In this document: positions 35,588-47,905 of the stretch, one piece after another | Numbering within the stretch: the first letter of the stretch is position 1 | Layout of the letters: each line of letters starts with the position of its first letter | Position numbers and translations under genes: made by a program | From: Rosa chinensis | Taxonomy: Eukaryota; Streptophyta; Magnoliopsida; Rosales; Rosaceae | Direction of reading: 5' to 3' | Length of the DNA stretch: 64,000 bases | Assembly (NCBI RefSeq): GCF_002994745.2 | Contig: NC_037091.1 | Span: 35,280,612-35,344,611 of the forward strand | The notes under the pieces: model-generated | The model's input: the letters and a program-made list of their open reading frames with translations, nothing else | The model's database searches: none | Told to the model about the DNA's origin: nothing

Positions 35588-36871
35588 TTTTTTTTTTCAA
35601 GTCAAGATTAATTCAAAAGCTTCATTAGTTCTTTTGTTTTATTTTTTCCCCTTCTTTAACGTTATTCTAAAAACTAAATAAATAAATGAATAAAAGAGAT
35701 TTTTATGTAACAGACAAAAACATAGTTCCACCTTGGTTTACAAGTGTTACAGGAAGATCACCGCCTTCTGGTAATAATGCTCTCCTTCAAGTTCCTTTTT
35801 ACAGAAGAATATACGTGTAGATCGATAAGCAAATGATGAAAAACCACATCTAAACTAATAGACAACCAACATGTTAGTATAATGTGCACGATACAAGGTG
35901 TATATTAGACCTATAGAGAAATGACTGTTTTGGAAGCAAAACCATATCATTATTGAGAATATGCTAGTCAAGCAGAATATGGGATTATGTTTAGATCTTC
36001 AAGGGCGACCATCTATTTTTTATGGTTTTGTTCACTTGAGTTTACAACAGCTTAAGTTGTCTAAGCTAATATCCTTTTGAATTTGATTGATCTGAATGCA
36101 CAATTCAGTTGGGATTGCAATGACTTTATGTTGTTTGTTTCCATGTTCAAATCACATGTATTGTAGATTTTGAGCGATAGGAACTGAACCTTGGTATTGA
36201 AAATTTGAACTGATGCTATCTGATGTTTCGGATTTTATAGTGCATATTGTTTCTGAATTTCTGTTTCGTAGTTGTTAGTTGATCACATGGAATAAGAACC
36301 TGTAGGCTGTTTAGTGTTGGTATGAAGAGGAAAGTCTCTGATCCTACTCTCAATATTGACAATAAGAAGACAAAAGTTTGTCTCGGATTTTTGATATGTA
36401 CGTTTTTGTTTGAATGCGGTATCAGTTTGCCACAATAAACCAACTCCATACGTGGGAATTTGAAACACCAGTTCACCCATATTCTGCTTACTACTTTCTT
36501 TATTAATTCTATAGTCTACACCATTCTAGGGTTGTATACAGAATTACAGATTGAATTAAAATAAGTTCATGAACTCACTAAGTTCTAGAACAAGAGAAAA
36601 ATTCTAGAACAAATTTGAGAAACAGTACGTTGTCGCATAAACTCATCGATCAAAATTCACAACATATTTCTAAATGCATGTTGCTTTTGATGTATTTGTA
36701 TTATTCAGACAAGTGATTTTGGTTTCTAAAGTTAGAATTTTGATATTCAGCTGCAACATCAGCTTCAAACTTGTTTCGAATCTAATGTCCTCATCCTATG
36801 TATCTGTTTTTCCAATGAATTGAAACTGTCATGTAGTTGTGCTAGAGACAATACTAATTACATTGAAATTT

Positions 36872-37720
36872 AGGCACCAACTTGAAGTATTCAGGCACTA
36901 TAGCTGTATTCGACATTGGAGCAGGAGCGTTGGAAGAGGCATACCTTGAGTTTGGACTCGAGGCATACCTCCATCAACTTCCCACCGTTAGGATATATAC
37001 TTACAGTTTGCACATACATGCTTCAGGTACCCACCTTTAATTCCCTATTCAACTTACTGTATGTACTTATATTCATGCAATTACTGAGGAATGTCTCTTT
37101 ACAGTCGACAATACTCCTCTAGCATTTGAATCTGCTTATTCCCACTAATATATTTAGTTTTTGGTTATATATGCCTTAATTGTTCCAGGTTCTTCCATTG
37201 GAACTGGAATCTTCTGGTGTAACTCCTTTCTTTGGCATGGTGCATTTAACTCTGAGGACTGCAATGCTCAGTTGTGAGCAAAAAGGGATCCAGTATCTCC
37301 TCAGAAGTAATTACCCTTGCTTGCAGGTTTTGATCATCCAGATAGTCCCTCAGAGAATTGTTGATCTTGATGTGAGAAACTAATTTCTTAGTATATGATA
37401 TGATAAAATATACGTAGGTCCATAACATCTAATTAATGCTCATATTTTTTTGTGATATCCTATAACTTCTTCAGGAAAGTGAACCGTACGATGTAGGATA
37501 TATGGACACCAAATGCACCAAACTACCATTGTGTAAACCAAACATTGAAAGCGGATCAGGTGAGAGGTTGCGAGGGTACAAGACACGAAATTGGCTTGCT
37601 GATGTATTTCTTTTGCCGTGGCATGTGATCGAAAAACTTCATATTCTTATTGGCGAGGAGCTTCAAAATCAGATGAGTATGGTTGAAAATCGTGGCTTTT
37701 GTTGGTTTTGCTTTGCCTGA
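36872..37720 (+). pseudogene. F-box/LRR (FBD-type) protein C-terminal pseudogene
   Basis: Three exon-like blocks with GT-AG borders: about 36872-37026, 37189-37371 and 37475-37720. Block 1 encodes LKYSGTIAVFDIGAGALEEA and FGLEAYLHQLP, then in another frame ILTVCTYMLQ. Block 2 encodes VLPLELESSGVTPFFGMVHL and GIQYLLRSNYPCLQVLII. Block 3 encodes ESEPYDVGYMDTKCTKLPLC. The patterns resemble the leucine-rich tail of plant F-box/LRR proteins, which choose substrates for SCF ubiquitin ligases. Frameshifts in block 1 and the missing F-box show decay. Family assignment is by pattern memory and moderately sure. Confidence 0.55.
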
Positions 37721-38390
37721 AGTTTTTAACCAGCTTAGCTTCTCAGGTATATATTCTTATTGTGTTATTGGTGTAAACTGATCATTCAAGACTGCAAATT
37801 CCTCAGCCCTACGCCCTAAATTATAAACCTGCAATATCTGAAATTGTTTTTTAAATTCAGGTTCTCTCAATACAATGGCTGTTTTGCAGTCCACAGTAGT
37901 GAGAAATTACTTCAATTCAGATAAGAATTTGAGATTTAGGATCTAGATTTTGTAATTTTCAGCTTTATTTTTGTGTGGTTCAAGTTCAACTCACAATGAT
38001 ATAGTTAAAATACCAGCCTGACTTTGGCATAGTCGCATAGAGCCATAGACGTACTGCATGAAACTAGAAAAGGCATTTGATTTTAAGTTTTTAACCATAA
38101 TTAATTTGTCAACAAAATATAACAGAAAAGCATGCACTGCCTCTAATATCATCTCTATGCTACAATCAACAATTTCTATACTGCCTCCAATTCCTAGAAT
38201 TCTATAATAGTTGAATGATCACTATCAACAGTGTTTATATTAAAGTTCCTGGATACATTTTAAGTAGTGCCATCTATTTACATGAATTCACTCCACTGCT
38301 GATCTTTTGCTAGGTGGATATATAATCCAGAAAAGAAAGTTAGCCGGCTACCTACCACAGTGGTTGGGGTGGTTCCACTTGGGACGACAA

Positions 38391-40253
38391 CTATGTACCA
38401 GAGTGAGGGTAGTATATACCAGTGTTCTGAGCGCCGCCAGACTGCCCCTTATGTAACAGCACAGATGAAAGATCTGACTGCAGAGAGATCGGGGTGTAAA
38501 TTTGCAATGCAGAAGGCTGAGGAACAGCTACAGCTTTCCGATGAACTTTATTGAGCTGCTGTCGGGGTTCAAACGCAGTAGGAAGAGTGCTGCTACTACG
38601 TTTGGTTCCTCTTTTTGGCACAGTTGCCAAATTCGCCGCCTGTAGTCTCCAGTTCTCCTTTACTTGCTGCAGTCGAGTTATTTGAATTTCAATGATTGTT
38701 GATGCACACTCCGTCGACTCCAGATTGTGGTTTTTGTTCATGTTAATCGCAGCTCTTAGACGAGTTATCTGGTCGTCCACAATCCTAACCTGGGAGAAAA
38801 AGTACGTAAGCCTTGACAAATTTATATCAACATAAGAATGTTCCTGAATTTTACTATTGTGAAGCACATATGGGATACCGAATTAAGAAGAGCTAGAGGA
38901 CCTTTTCGTTATGTAACTTGGTTCTCTTGTAAGCATTTCTGCAACACTTTATTTGTTCCTCCATGTATTCTTTTAGGAGTGGTCCGGGAGGAAACTTGTC
39001 ACTTAACTTGAAGGTACAAATCAGTCCAACGGCTTCCATCAGCTGCTTCCTTTCAACAAGAGTCCCGATAAACTCTGCCATATGAACAACAAAATGGAAG
39101 GATTCATCAAACTGCTCTACAGAAGTTTCAAAATGAAAATTGCAAAGTTGGGAAATTATTCAAGAAAAGAAATCATAGTCAAGATGAAAAGGAAGTAGTT
39201 CGACAACAATAATTCCTATGCAGGAAAACAAACATTGATCAGTTGAGTACTTAAGACTAATTAATTTGTTGTTGGAGAGAGGATATTGTTTCCAACAGAC
39301 TATATCAAACCAATCAGAAATTTACTGATCATCCTAGCCACACTTAAAGATTGTCAATATGAAAAATCCCTATAAAGTCAGCCTGTAGCACAATATCTTA
39401 TTGACTTAACTTCATTGTACAATTTTTCTAGTAACAACAGTAATTGGGTTTCTCAAGCACTTATATGTCAAGCCATTTGGTAATATTCAACATTTCAACC
39501 CAACTGCTAAAGAAGGCATTATATAAACAACACAAACATATATAACCATCACCCTAGAAAAATGAATTCAATAATGGCATTAATTAAGATACATTCATAG
39601 GTACAAAAATATACAATCAAAACAGATAGACTGCAGTCAAAAGAAATGTCAAGAACTTACCAGGGATTTCATCTGCAAAATCAAGTGTCTGACATAATTC
39701 TAGGGCCTCTTTATGCTGAGAAATCATCCCAAGAAGCTTTACAATTTCATCTACATTTAGAGTATAAAGCAACCCAAATGTAGCTAGGAAGTGCAAAAAT
39801 CCCAAAATTTCCAAGGAATTCTCTGTATCAGCTCTCATATTTGCTTTCCATTGGACTGCCAACTTCATTGCATCCCCTTTCACCCGAGCTCCGGCATGTG
39901 GTGAGAGTCTCAGTAGCTGCTCTAATAGGGAAATGTAGGTTTTGATCGAAGTTACTTCAAAACCAACATCACCTTTTGTCCAATATTGTGAGAGATAAGT
40001 TTGCATCCAATCCAACACAAGTTTTGCAGGGTCTAATGAACTTTGCAGATTATCAAAAAATTGGTTCTCAAGCAAATCATTCCCAGTCACTTGTCCATGC
40101 AAATTCCTTGCCTTTAAGGAGTCACTTAATTGAGGATTTGAAGAAGATGAAACTGCTACTTTTTTGGCTAGTAAAGATTCTGGTTCCTCAACTTCGATAA
40201 GGGAAGAAATGACATTACTTGCTGTGAAATTGCAATAAGAAGCAACAAAATGC

Positions 40254-40289
<36 letters not shown>

Positions 40290-41930
40290 AGTACAATGAA
40301 TACATTTGAACCTAGCATAACAAGATATTTACAGCATTATCTAATACTCGTGCTTTAGTTCAAAAAGATAAATTGTGGGACTGGCCGGGAGTGGAGATAA
40401 CTATCAGATTGAATGTTGCCTAGCAAAGCTATAGATATGCTTCTATCAAACATCAGATGGGCAAACTTGACAAAGAGACTGCCTGAAAAACCAATTAGAA
40501 GTATATGGAAAACTCACAGCAACAACAGGATCTAATTAAATCTTGTCCAAGAAAAAGAAATCTTGGACTAAATGGCATCAACGAACAGCTTATGTGCCAC
40601 CATGCACGTCCATTGAGAGTAACGTTTTCAGGCCAGCAAAAAGGAAAACTGTTACTTAGTAATAATACCCTATCCAAATATAAAAAATATTTTTGACAAA
40701 AATAACATCATCCTCTGAAAAGGCATTTCTTTCGGTATATTAATGTACCGATGCTTTAGTTGGTAGACTAACTCCTTGTCATCTAGCTAGATTGTGGTGG
40801 TCTGCCTACCACTGTGGAACTACAAGAGACTGTCCAGCACTACAATTGTCTAGTCTATCATGTAATGTACGTACCAAAGACTTTATCGTCGGAAAGAACA
40901 ATTCTTAAAATACATAACTACGTACTCTACAACACTGCGCTAAAGAATACAAAAATCTAAGGCATGTCCTATAGGTAATGTAACTAATGCTACCTATAAT
41001 GCAAGAACTAGAAGCATTAATTAATTAAGAAAATAGTAGAAAGATCTTATTACCTGGTGCCGGTTCATATTGCTTCGGTTCAAGTTCTTTGGTCTTTAGA
41101 TCAAGTTCCTTCTCTCTCATTTCAAGTCCATGAGAGATTGAATCTAAGTGCTTTTCGCGTTCTTCTAACGAATTTTCACCCTCTTGAATTGATTTTTCGA
41201 GTGACTGAAGATGCCTTTCTTTCAATTCAATCTCATTCAGGCATTCATTTACCCTTTTTTCAATCAAACGAATCTCCTCCACTTTCGGTTCAAATTGTTT
41301 TTCTTTCAACTCAATCTTCTCAGACAATTCTTCAAGTTCCCTCCCTTTTACTTCAAGCTTTCTCGACCACTCCTTCATTGATGTCTTATGCAAACACAAC
41401 ACTTTCCCTTTCACCTCCATTGCCCTGCTTAACTTTTGTTTCAATTGAATCTTCTCTTCTATTTCCTTCTCAACCCTATTCAGTTTCTCCAAGCTCTCCT
41501 TCATTCTCTTCTGAACCGACTCACACTCTCCCTCCTTCACACCAATCATTCTCTCAAGATCCGAGAACCGCTTCTCTTTAAACTCCAGTTCTTCTTCATG
41601 TTCTTGGATTAACAACTTGAGCGAGTCTGAGTGACTCTCACCTTTTACAGCTTCTTCTTGTCTCTCCTGGATCAGCTTCTCAAGGCTTCGAAGCTCCACA
41701 GCTTTGTTCTCCGTCTCGGCCTTCAACACGTCCAGTTTGCTCGTCTCATCTCCGATTCGCCTCTCCCGATCCTCCAACTTTTGACATCGGACCTGGGCAG
41801 AATTTCGGGTCGACCGAAACTTCTCCTCCATGTTCTTCATGCGTTTAATCAACCGAAGCAGGGTTGACGACGTTTCTTGTTGCTCTTGCAACCTCTGCTC
41901 CTCCAATTGTCTCAACTCCGACGCCATCAT
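38391..41930 (-). CDS. FRIGIDA-like protein (FRL5 type)
   Basis: Four exons on the minus strand, GT-AG and in frame: 41930-41054, 40221-39661, 39074-38902 and 38789-38391, giving 669 aa. Residues 1-290 (exon 1) form a long coiled coil with repeated S-LE-x-I-QE and ELK-E-x-x-L patterns. From about 325 the FRIGIDA domain follows: [80 protein letters not shown] and [15 protein letters not shown]. The C-terminus is basic and disordered ([12 protein letters not shown]). Family members relate to FRIGIDA, which promotes FLC expression and delays flowering in Arabidopsis; most FRL proteins have less defined roles. The start is ATGATG; the second ATG (41927) is equally possible. A (TA)n microsatellite lies in intron 1, close to the exon 2 acceptor. 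Confidence 0.92.
40256..40287. repeat. (TA)n microsatellite in FRL intron 1
   Basis: About 14 uninterrupted TA units lie some 35 bp from the 3' splice site of intron 1 of the FRIGIDA-like gene. Confidence 0.95.
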
Positions 41931-42164
41931 CTCCTTTTTTTCTGTACGGACCGTGTGGGGGAAGATTTGTTGAACGAAAGGGAAACCCTAAATTGGCAGA
42001 GGTGTAGTGGTGGAGAAGCCGAAAGCGTTTTGTGAATCAACAGGGGAAGAGTCAAGTCTAGTGGGGCCGCAAAGCTGCAGATGTTGCCACGTGCCCAATT
42101 TTTTTGCAGCGTGGACTGTCGTAATTACACATTTGACCAATGTTCTTTGTGTTTTCACTCTGAA

Positions 42165-42230
42165 AGTCAGGCTTGCCTCCATTGCAAGTTTCACTGAACC
42201 TATGAAGCTCACAAATCTGCTGTTGAATGC
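42165..42230. repeat. Dispersed repeat copy 1 (partner at 62428)
   Basis: GTCAGGCTTGCCTCCA followed by GCAAGTTTCACTGAACC, GAAGCTCA and GTTGAATGC also occurs at 62428-62496. Read on the minus strand, both copies can encode a similar peptide (LHRFSETCNGGKPD versus LQRFSETCCGGKPD), so they may descend from one exon. The copy lies just upstream of the FRIGIDA-like start codon. Confidence 0.65.
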
Positions 42231-42961
42231 ATAACCATATTATTCTGTAGATGCAACCGCCAGACTAATCTCATCGTCCCCATTGCTCTAGTATTACAGC
42301 AAAATACCACTCCCTGATTCCATTTCTTTCAATCTATTTGTTTAGATTTGATTTTCCATTTAAGACTGCGAAATGATATTGAACCCCTCCATATAATTTA
42401 TCAACCCTGAAAAGGGTACCTTTAAACATGAATTAGGTCATATGCATGTATCCATGAATTTCCTTGTATACTTAACTAGTTGTATTATGAAATTCCTTGC
42501 TTTCGGTATTGGGGATTTGACATATATTGTTTACAGACATTCAAAAATCTAAGATTTACTCCTCTTAAACTGTATTAGCCAGGATATAAACTTAAATATA
42601 TTATGAGCAAACTTTGTTGCATAGACAAAAATAAATGAAATAGTAGGAGAGTCTCAGATCTAGGGCTGGGCTCGGGTCGGGCCGAGCCCGAAAATCAGTG
42701 AGACCGAGACCGAACCCTAAACTTTCAGTTCGGGCCGGTTTGGGCTTTTTGAACTGAAAACCGACAGAACCCGAACCCATTCGGGCCGGTTCGGTTTTCG
42801 GGCTTTTTCGGGCCCAAAATGTCTGTTTTGCCCGTTTTGTCAGTTTTGGTACCTGGAAGACTGGAATGCATATCAAATTATAATGCTGTCAACTGTTGAA
42901 GAAGTACTAGCCCTTTTATAAATTTATAGCAAGTAATTGTTTCTGAATCAAACATACATAA

Positions 42962-43096
42962 GAAAATGAACTGAGAGACAGTTGCTAGCAAATGACGGTG
43001 GTCATCCAGTGTAGATGTGACCCAACCCCCTCCGATTGAGTTTCGAAGAGCTAATCCAGATCCTGCAATCCCACGCGGCTCAACAAGGCACCTCAA
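42962..43096 (-). pseudogene. Gene-like fragment inside the hAT element
   Basis: The minus strand encodes RCLVEPRGIAGSGLALRNSI, then GGGWVTSTLDDHRHLLATVSQ, a compact, ordinary-looking protein stretch unlike the low-complexity frames around it. A further GC-rich minus-strand frame (43738-43430) ends near a good donor-like GTAAGC at 43409. I do not recognise the source. It is best described as a possible captured exon with no evidence of function. Confidence 0.35.
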
Positions 43097-43138
43097 TGTT
43101 CTACATAAGTTACTTAACTCTACATCAGCTCAATCAAA

Positions 43139-43300
43139 ATAAAATATTGTTCTTCAATCCTTAACAAATTCAGTTTATCATAGCCCAAACTCTGATATTA
43201 CTTTGGTTCTCAACAGATTCACAGTAAAATATTGTCCTTCAACTCTCAACAAATTCAGTTCGTCCAAGCCTAAACTCTGATATTACTTTGGTTCCCATTG
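43139..43300. repeat. Direct repeat, 2 x about 75 bp, spacing 86 bp
   Basis: AAAATATTGT(T/C)CTTCAA, then AACAAATTCAGTT and AAACTCTGATATTACTTTGG, occurs at about 43139 and 43225 inside the hAT element. Confidence 0.85.
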
Positions 43301-44514
43301 ACTCATAGAGTCTTACATCAATAAATAGCTACAGATCAGACATGTCATAATAGTTCAGAACTCTCAGAGACAATAAATCAAACATCTTCTGTGCATTATA
43401 TGCTTACCTGATCGGAAGAGTTGATCGGATTATTGAAGACGAAGCAAAGGCCTATCGGATCTCGGAGCAGCTCGGACTTGCGCCAAGTCGGCGACGGCGA
43501 AATCGGGAGCTGTAACAGCGCACGGATCGTGTTCTTGTTTCGACAGACAACCTTGAAGGCGCAGGGTAAACCCCAAAGGCGAGGATCCGACTTCGAACCT
43601 GGTTGAGGTGGTGGAGGGCTCGGAGAACCCCAAGGGGGTAGGCGCCGGAGCTGGAGAATTCAGAGAAGAAGGCTCGGAGTTAGGCTTCGCAGATGTTGAA
43701 AGCGGAGTGGAGATCGGAGGATTAGGAAGAAGTACCAAATATAGAATTCGTCCCAGAGAGCCCCTTGAAGCAACGCCTTTGATTAATCATCCTAAGTTTA
43801 GAAGGTGGTGGAGGGCTCGGAGATAGTGAGATGGTATCGATAGTTCGATACTATCGAAGTATCGAGTATCGACAAGCAAAGAGAGGGCGGCTGAGGTCGA
43901 GTTAGTCGACTGGAGGAGTGTAGCCTTTAGTCCCTTTACTCCTTTAGGGTTGTTTAAATTTTTTTTAATATTTAACTTATTATTATAACACCCAATCATG
44001 GACTGACATGTGGCATCTGCTACAGTATCGGGTCGGTTCAGGCTTTCGGGCCCTAAAAATATGAAACCCGAGACCGAACCGATTACATGAATTCGGGTCG
44101 GGCTTTAGACCGAACCGAAAATTTCAATTCTAAAACCGAACCGAATCGGGCTTTTTCCCTCTGTTCGGGTCGGATTCTCGGTTTTTCGGGTCCGGACGCC
44201 CACCCCTACTCAGATCAACTTGGCCACTTGCCTATTTCTTTGATATTTGATTTTGGAGCAGTTTTGTAGAAATACAGCTAAACTACTTTTGAAATCCTCA
44301 ATTACGTTTCTTTGTCTTATCTCTCATTTCCAGCAGATCAAACCTCTGATACTCACTGCACAAAAGAATCCTTGTGCTTGCTTCTTAAGATAGGTATCTA
44401 CTTTATTAAAAGAAAAAGGAAAAAAGAAAATGTATCTATCCATTATTGCCTTCACTTTTACTCTTCTCTTTTACCATGGTTACAATTCCTTTGCTAAGCT
44501 TTTTACTTTTTTCC

Positions 44515-44705
44515 CATGCATATCTATTGGATATGAGGTTATTCTTTTACCTTTAGCTGTTTTCGCTTCTGTGTTCGTAGGTGAAAGCATTTTCTTTAGT
44601 GATGGGTTTGTCGACTCACTCGTGACAGGTCTTTTACCCTATTGGCTTCACTTCAGATACCAACAAATGAAGATGCTAGTAAAGCTTTATATATATTTTG
44701 ATGAT
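44515..44705. repeat. Dispersed repeat copy 1 (partner at 51641)
   Basis: GCATATCTATTGGATAT, then GCAT(T)TTCTTTA-TGATGGGTTTGTCGACT and ACCAACAAATGA-GAAGAT, recurs at 51641-51826 in the same orientation with small indels. In the second copy the minus strand can read LVDKPISKEDAFGFDRISLL, suggesting an exon ancestor. The source is not recognised. Confidence 0.75.
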
Positions 44706-45145
44706 TTTCCAAGCACTGAAGCACAAAAACCGTTCCGGGAAGATCACCAAGCACAAATTACTTATTACGAGATTAGAGCTTTACCGGTAGTTATTTGATT
44801 AATAGGACTCTAGTCTCTAGCTATCATTTCCAATAAGCCAGTCGAGCACTCCTGCTTCAAAGACAATTGACAATTTTATAAGAGGGTGAGCAAAGGTTGT
44901 GAATTGTTTCCTTCTTCCTTATATTTTCATCTGGTCTGGGAATTCCATTTGCATCCAACTGGCTCTACTTTATTATCTCATCCCTTTGATTATTTCGGGT
45001 GATTGTTTGCTCATTTATCTCTTTAATTAACATCTAATTTATGGTGCTATCATAGATTTTCTCCCATGTGCGCAATAGCAATGTTCAATGGTACTTTCAT
45101 GTAGATCGATCAATTAATAAACATTATGTATGTCATTTGTTATAG

Positions 45146-45480
45146 ATGGAAGATGAAAGAAGATGGGAGGAATTAGAGGTTGACTTCTTGATAAATGTAT
45201 TTGGAAGAGTGGAAATGGAGTCATTGCTTTTGGATGTCCCTTTTGTATGCAAGTCATGGTACACAGAAACCCTCAACCCTTCATGCTGGCAATATCTCAA
45301 ATTTCCTGATCTTACTATTGATCACTAGCTATGAGAGCCGTTTCTCGGTGACTGCATTTGTTAAGTGTATAATCAGTCGTAGCAAAGGAAAGGCTATTTC
45401 TCTCAGGGTTCCACACTATTTGATTATGATGATTACGGACATATTTCCCGTCATGAAGATGTTTATGGATACGACCAATT
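45146..45480 (+). pseudogene. F-box protein N-terminal fragment (At3g48880/SKIP19-like)
   Basis: The frame from ATG encodes EERRWEEL-type text: MEDERRWEELEVDFLINVFG, VEMESLLLDVPFVCKSWY and LNPSCWQYLKFPDL, which is an F-box (Skp1-binding) motif with the usual W-L-D-L-I-F-V-C-W spacing. A stop (TAG) follows at about 45326. A second frame then continues with ESRFSVTAFVKCIISRSKGK, as expected for the following LRR start, so one frameshift separates the two. The LRR region is missing. It is transcribed in the same direction as the LRR-tail pseudogene at 36872, but lies downstream of it, so the two are not halves of one simple gene. Confidence 0.75.
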
Positions 45481-46469
45481 AGTCGCGCAATTATACTCCT
45501 AGATATGTGTCCGTACTATTTGATGATCATGATGGTAATTATGAACATGGTGATGCACTTTGGGGATATATACTATTCCAGTCCTAGCTAGCCAGCTAGG
45601 TAGTAATTTGTTTGAATTGAGATCACCTTATATAATCTATCTGTCCTGAAACTGATTCTATTAAACATGAATTTGGCCCTCGATCTACCTGCAGAAACTA
45701 TACATGCACACGGAGGTGTCAAATTAAATTATAGGTATTGAGTTCATTTTGTTGTTCTTGTTCGAAGATTTGTAATTTAATATTGTTCTGTGGCTGGTAG
45801 GCATGATGAACTTATTTAATTACATTGTGACTTCTAAGTATTTTGGGCTGTTTCCATTCAACACAAAGACTCCTAAGGATACTAGGAGACTTGAACATCG
45901 AAGTTTGAGGAAAGCATCTTCCTCCTATTTCCCCGGTGGTCCTAGGAGATTGAAGGATCGAGCAATGAAGCGAAAATCAAGCTCACTAGTATCAAGTTAA
46001 GGTAGTTTGCATTTCATATCAATTTGCGTGTGATTGATGCATATATTGTGGATCTAAACTGTTATGCAATCCTATCGATAGTTTTGGAAAAGCTTTCAAA
46101 ATCTTATCTGCATTTAAAGTTGTTTAGAAGTCATATAAGTTAAGAGATATCAATTGCTTGTTGTTAGTTAGGATTGATTGAGTCTTTCTATCTGTTTGAA
46201 AAACCTTTCCTAATTTATCTCAATTGTGATCAATGTGATCGGATTGAGGGGGAGTCTTTGTCTTCTATAAAAGGTTTTGAAAACTGCATTACAATGTAGA
46301 GTTTTTAGTGTTAAGAATTTGATGTGTGTTACATAGTCGTCACAAAAACTGTTTTACTAAAACTCTCATTGATATCTTTGGTGATTTCATTTGCTTGCTC
46401 ACTGCATCCATTACTTGCATAGAGATTGAGATCAGTGAGACTTCAAGATCAGGCTGATACAAAAGACAC

Positions 46470-46760
46470 ACTCAGTTTATTAGCAAGAATCAGATCCAGG
46501 GCGGAGTGTGTTAGAATATATAGATCAATTAGTTGTAAAACAAGTTAGCGTTGCCGCTAGTCAACGTAGTTGTGGTGAACACCACTGCTTGTAAACTGTG
46601 ATTTGTATTCTTCTTGATTCATAGTGGATTTGATTTTTCGTGTTGGCTACGTAACAAGCCACGCAGTGATGTTTCCCCAGTGGTAGGGTTTACACTGTTA
46701 GCAAATACCAGTGTCAATTTGTGGTGTGTATTCATACTTATAAAACTACGATTGTTGATC
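46470..46760. other. Possible Copia-type LTR fragment
   Basis: GGGCGGAGTGTGTTAGAATAT resembles the purine tract plus TGTTAGAATAT start common in plant Copia 3' LTRs, and TTTCCCCAGTGGTAGGGTTT occurs downstream. No second LTR, end or target duplication was found, so this is tentative. Confidence 0.3.
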
Positions 46761-46815
46761 ATTTCCTTAAACTGTTCCATCTGGTGTGTTCACTTCTATA
46801 TGTTGTACCCCATAA

Positions 46816-47197
46816 GAGCATCTTTAGCAATGTTAGCCATTTTTGAGTCAAAATTTAGCCAAAATAACTAAAAAGTCATTTTAGCTTGTCACTTTAGAAA
46901 TACGTCAGTATCAATGCTCTCTATTTTAGCTCATTTTGAATTTAGATTACTTTTTAAATGAAGATTAAGTAGTTAAAATTTATTTATAATTTATATAAAA
47001 TAACACAAAAGGAATGTTTTAAATTATAGAGAGCCTCATTTTACTCTCTATATTTAGGAGCGAGATAGCTAAAAAGTTATAAGGGAGATAGTCACTTAAG
47101 AGTTTGGTGCAGTTGCTAAAATAGATAAAAAAAAAAAACTATACATGCTCTCTAAAATAACTAAAGAGCTAAAATAGAGAGTCTGCTAAAGATGCTC
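46816..47197. mobile_element. Harbinger-like MITE, 382 bp
   Basis: Perfect 14-bp inverted ends GAGCATCTTTAGCA and TGCTAAAGATGCTC, flanked by TAA on each side (46813-46815 and 47198-47200). The interior repeats TTTTAGCT and GCTCTCTA(T/A)TTT words in both orientations and codes for nothing. Confidence 0.85.
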
Positions 47198-47799
47198 TAA
47201 TAAGGTCATTATATCTAATTTCACATGATTTTTAATTAATGTTCTCTGTTTCTACCATTTTCCGATGTCGGTGAGCACTACAACAAAAATGAGCTATAAA
47301 CACCATTGTGAATGGTGTGGATTGAAGTAAAAGACAACTATGATTGGTGTGTAATGGCAATTGCCACCATCTTAGACACCAAAATTTGAAGCGTTGCCAT
47401 TGCTGGCGTGACAAAGACTCAAATAGGCACTATCATTTTTTTGGTGAGTTTCAAACTGTGGGCCCCATCACCAGAAAACACACCATCTAGCAATGGTGAC
47501 TGCAATATTTCATATTAAAAAAAAATTAAAATTAATATACAAATTCAATTCTCTGAAAAGAACAATTCTTGGCAGCCTTAATTCTAGGCATGGTATCTGC
47601 AATTTCCTCTTGTCCTCCATGGATGACTGCATCAAATAAAATGACAGGAATATTTAGAATATATAACACTTACAAAGCCATAATATGAAATATCAACTAA
47701 AATTTTTTGTTGTGGAACAATTGAAATTCTGAAAACACAAGCTTAAGGAAATGGGTATATGATTACCTTATATACGTCTGATATCCAGAAGAAACTGTC

Positions 47800-47905
47800 A
47801 AGTAATATTCTGCCATACCATTTGGTGGAGAAAGTATGTCATGCAAGTAATATTCTGCCATACCATTTGGTGGAGAAAGTATGTCATGCAAGTAATATTC
47901 TGCCA
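47800..47905. repeat. Tandem repeat, 45-bp unit, about 2.4 copies
   Basis: AGTAATATTCTGCCATACCA followed by TTTGGTGGAGAAAGTATGTCATGCA repeats directly. On the minus strand it translates to repeated VWQNITCMTYFLHQM, which is a consequence of the 45-bp (15-codon) period and not evidence of a protein. Confidence 0.92.

Larger units (their letters stand above)
42661..44208. mobile_element. Young non-autonomous hAT element, 1548 bp
   Basis: A perfect 8-bp target duplication CTCAGATC (42653-42660 and 44209-44216) flanks ends TAGGGCTGGGCTCGG and (complement of the right end) TAGGGGTGGGCGTCCGG. Both ends are followed by about 180 bp rich in CGGGTCGGG, GAACCGAACC and CGGGCTTTT words. There is no transposase. 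The middle (about 42850-43990) is different in character, with an internal 75-bp direct repeat and GC-rich segments that look acquired. Confidence 0.92.

Noticed and set aside
41057..41581. 174-aa plus-strand frame opposite FRL exon 1
   Set aside because: Mirror of the coiled-coil coding strand; Ser/Pro-rich composition is the antisense of Glu/Lys codons.
43421..43826. Plus-strand GC-rich frames inside the hAT element
   Set aside because: Low-complexity Gly/Glu text, no start context and no similarity; composition alone explains the open frames.
47800..47905. Repeated peptide VWQNITCMTYFLHQM as a possible repeat protein
   Set aside because: The repeat is a 45-bp DNA tandem duplication that happens to be a multiple of three; the frame opens on both strands and lies in a CACTA element.
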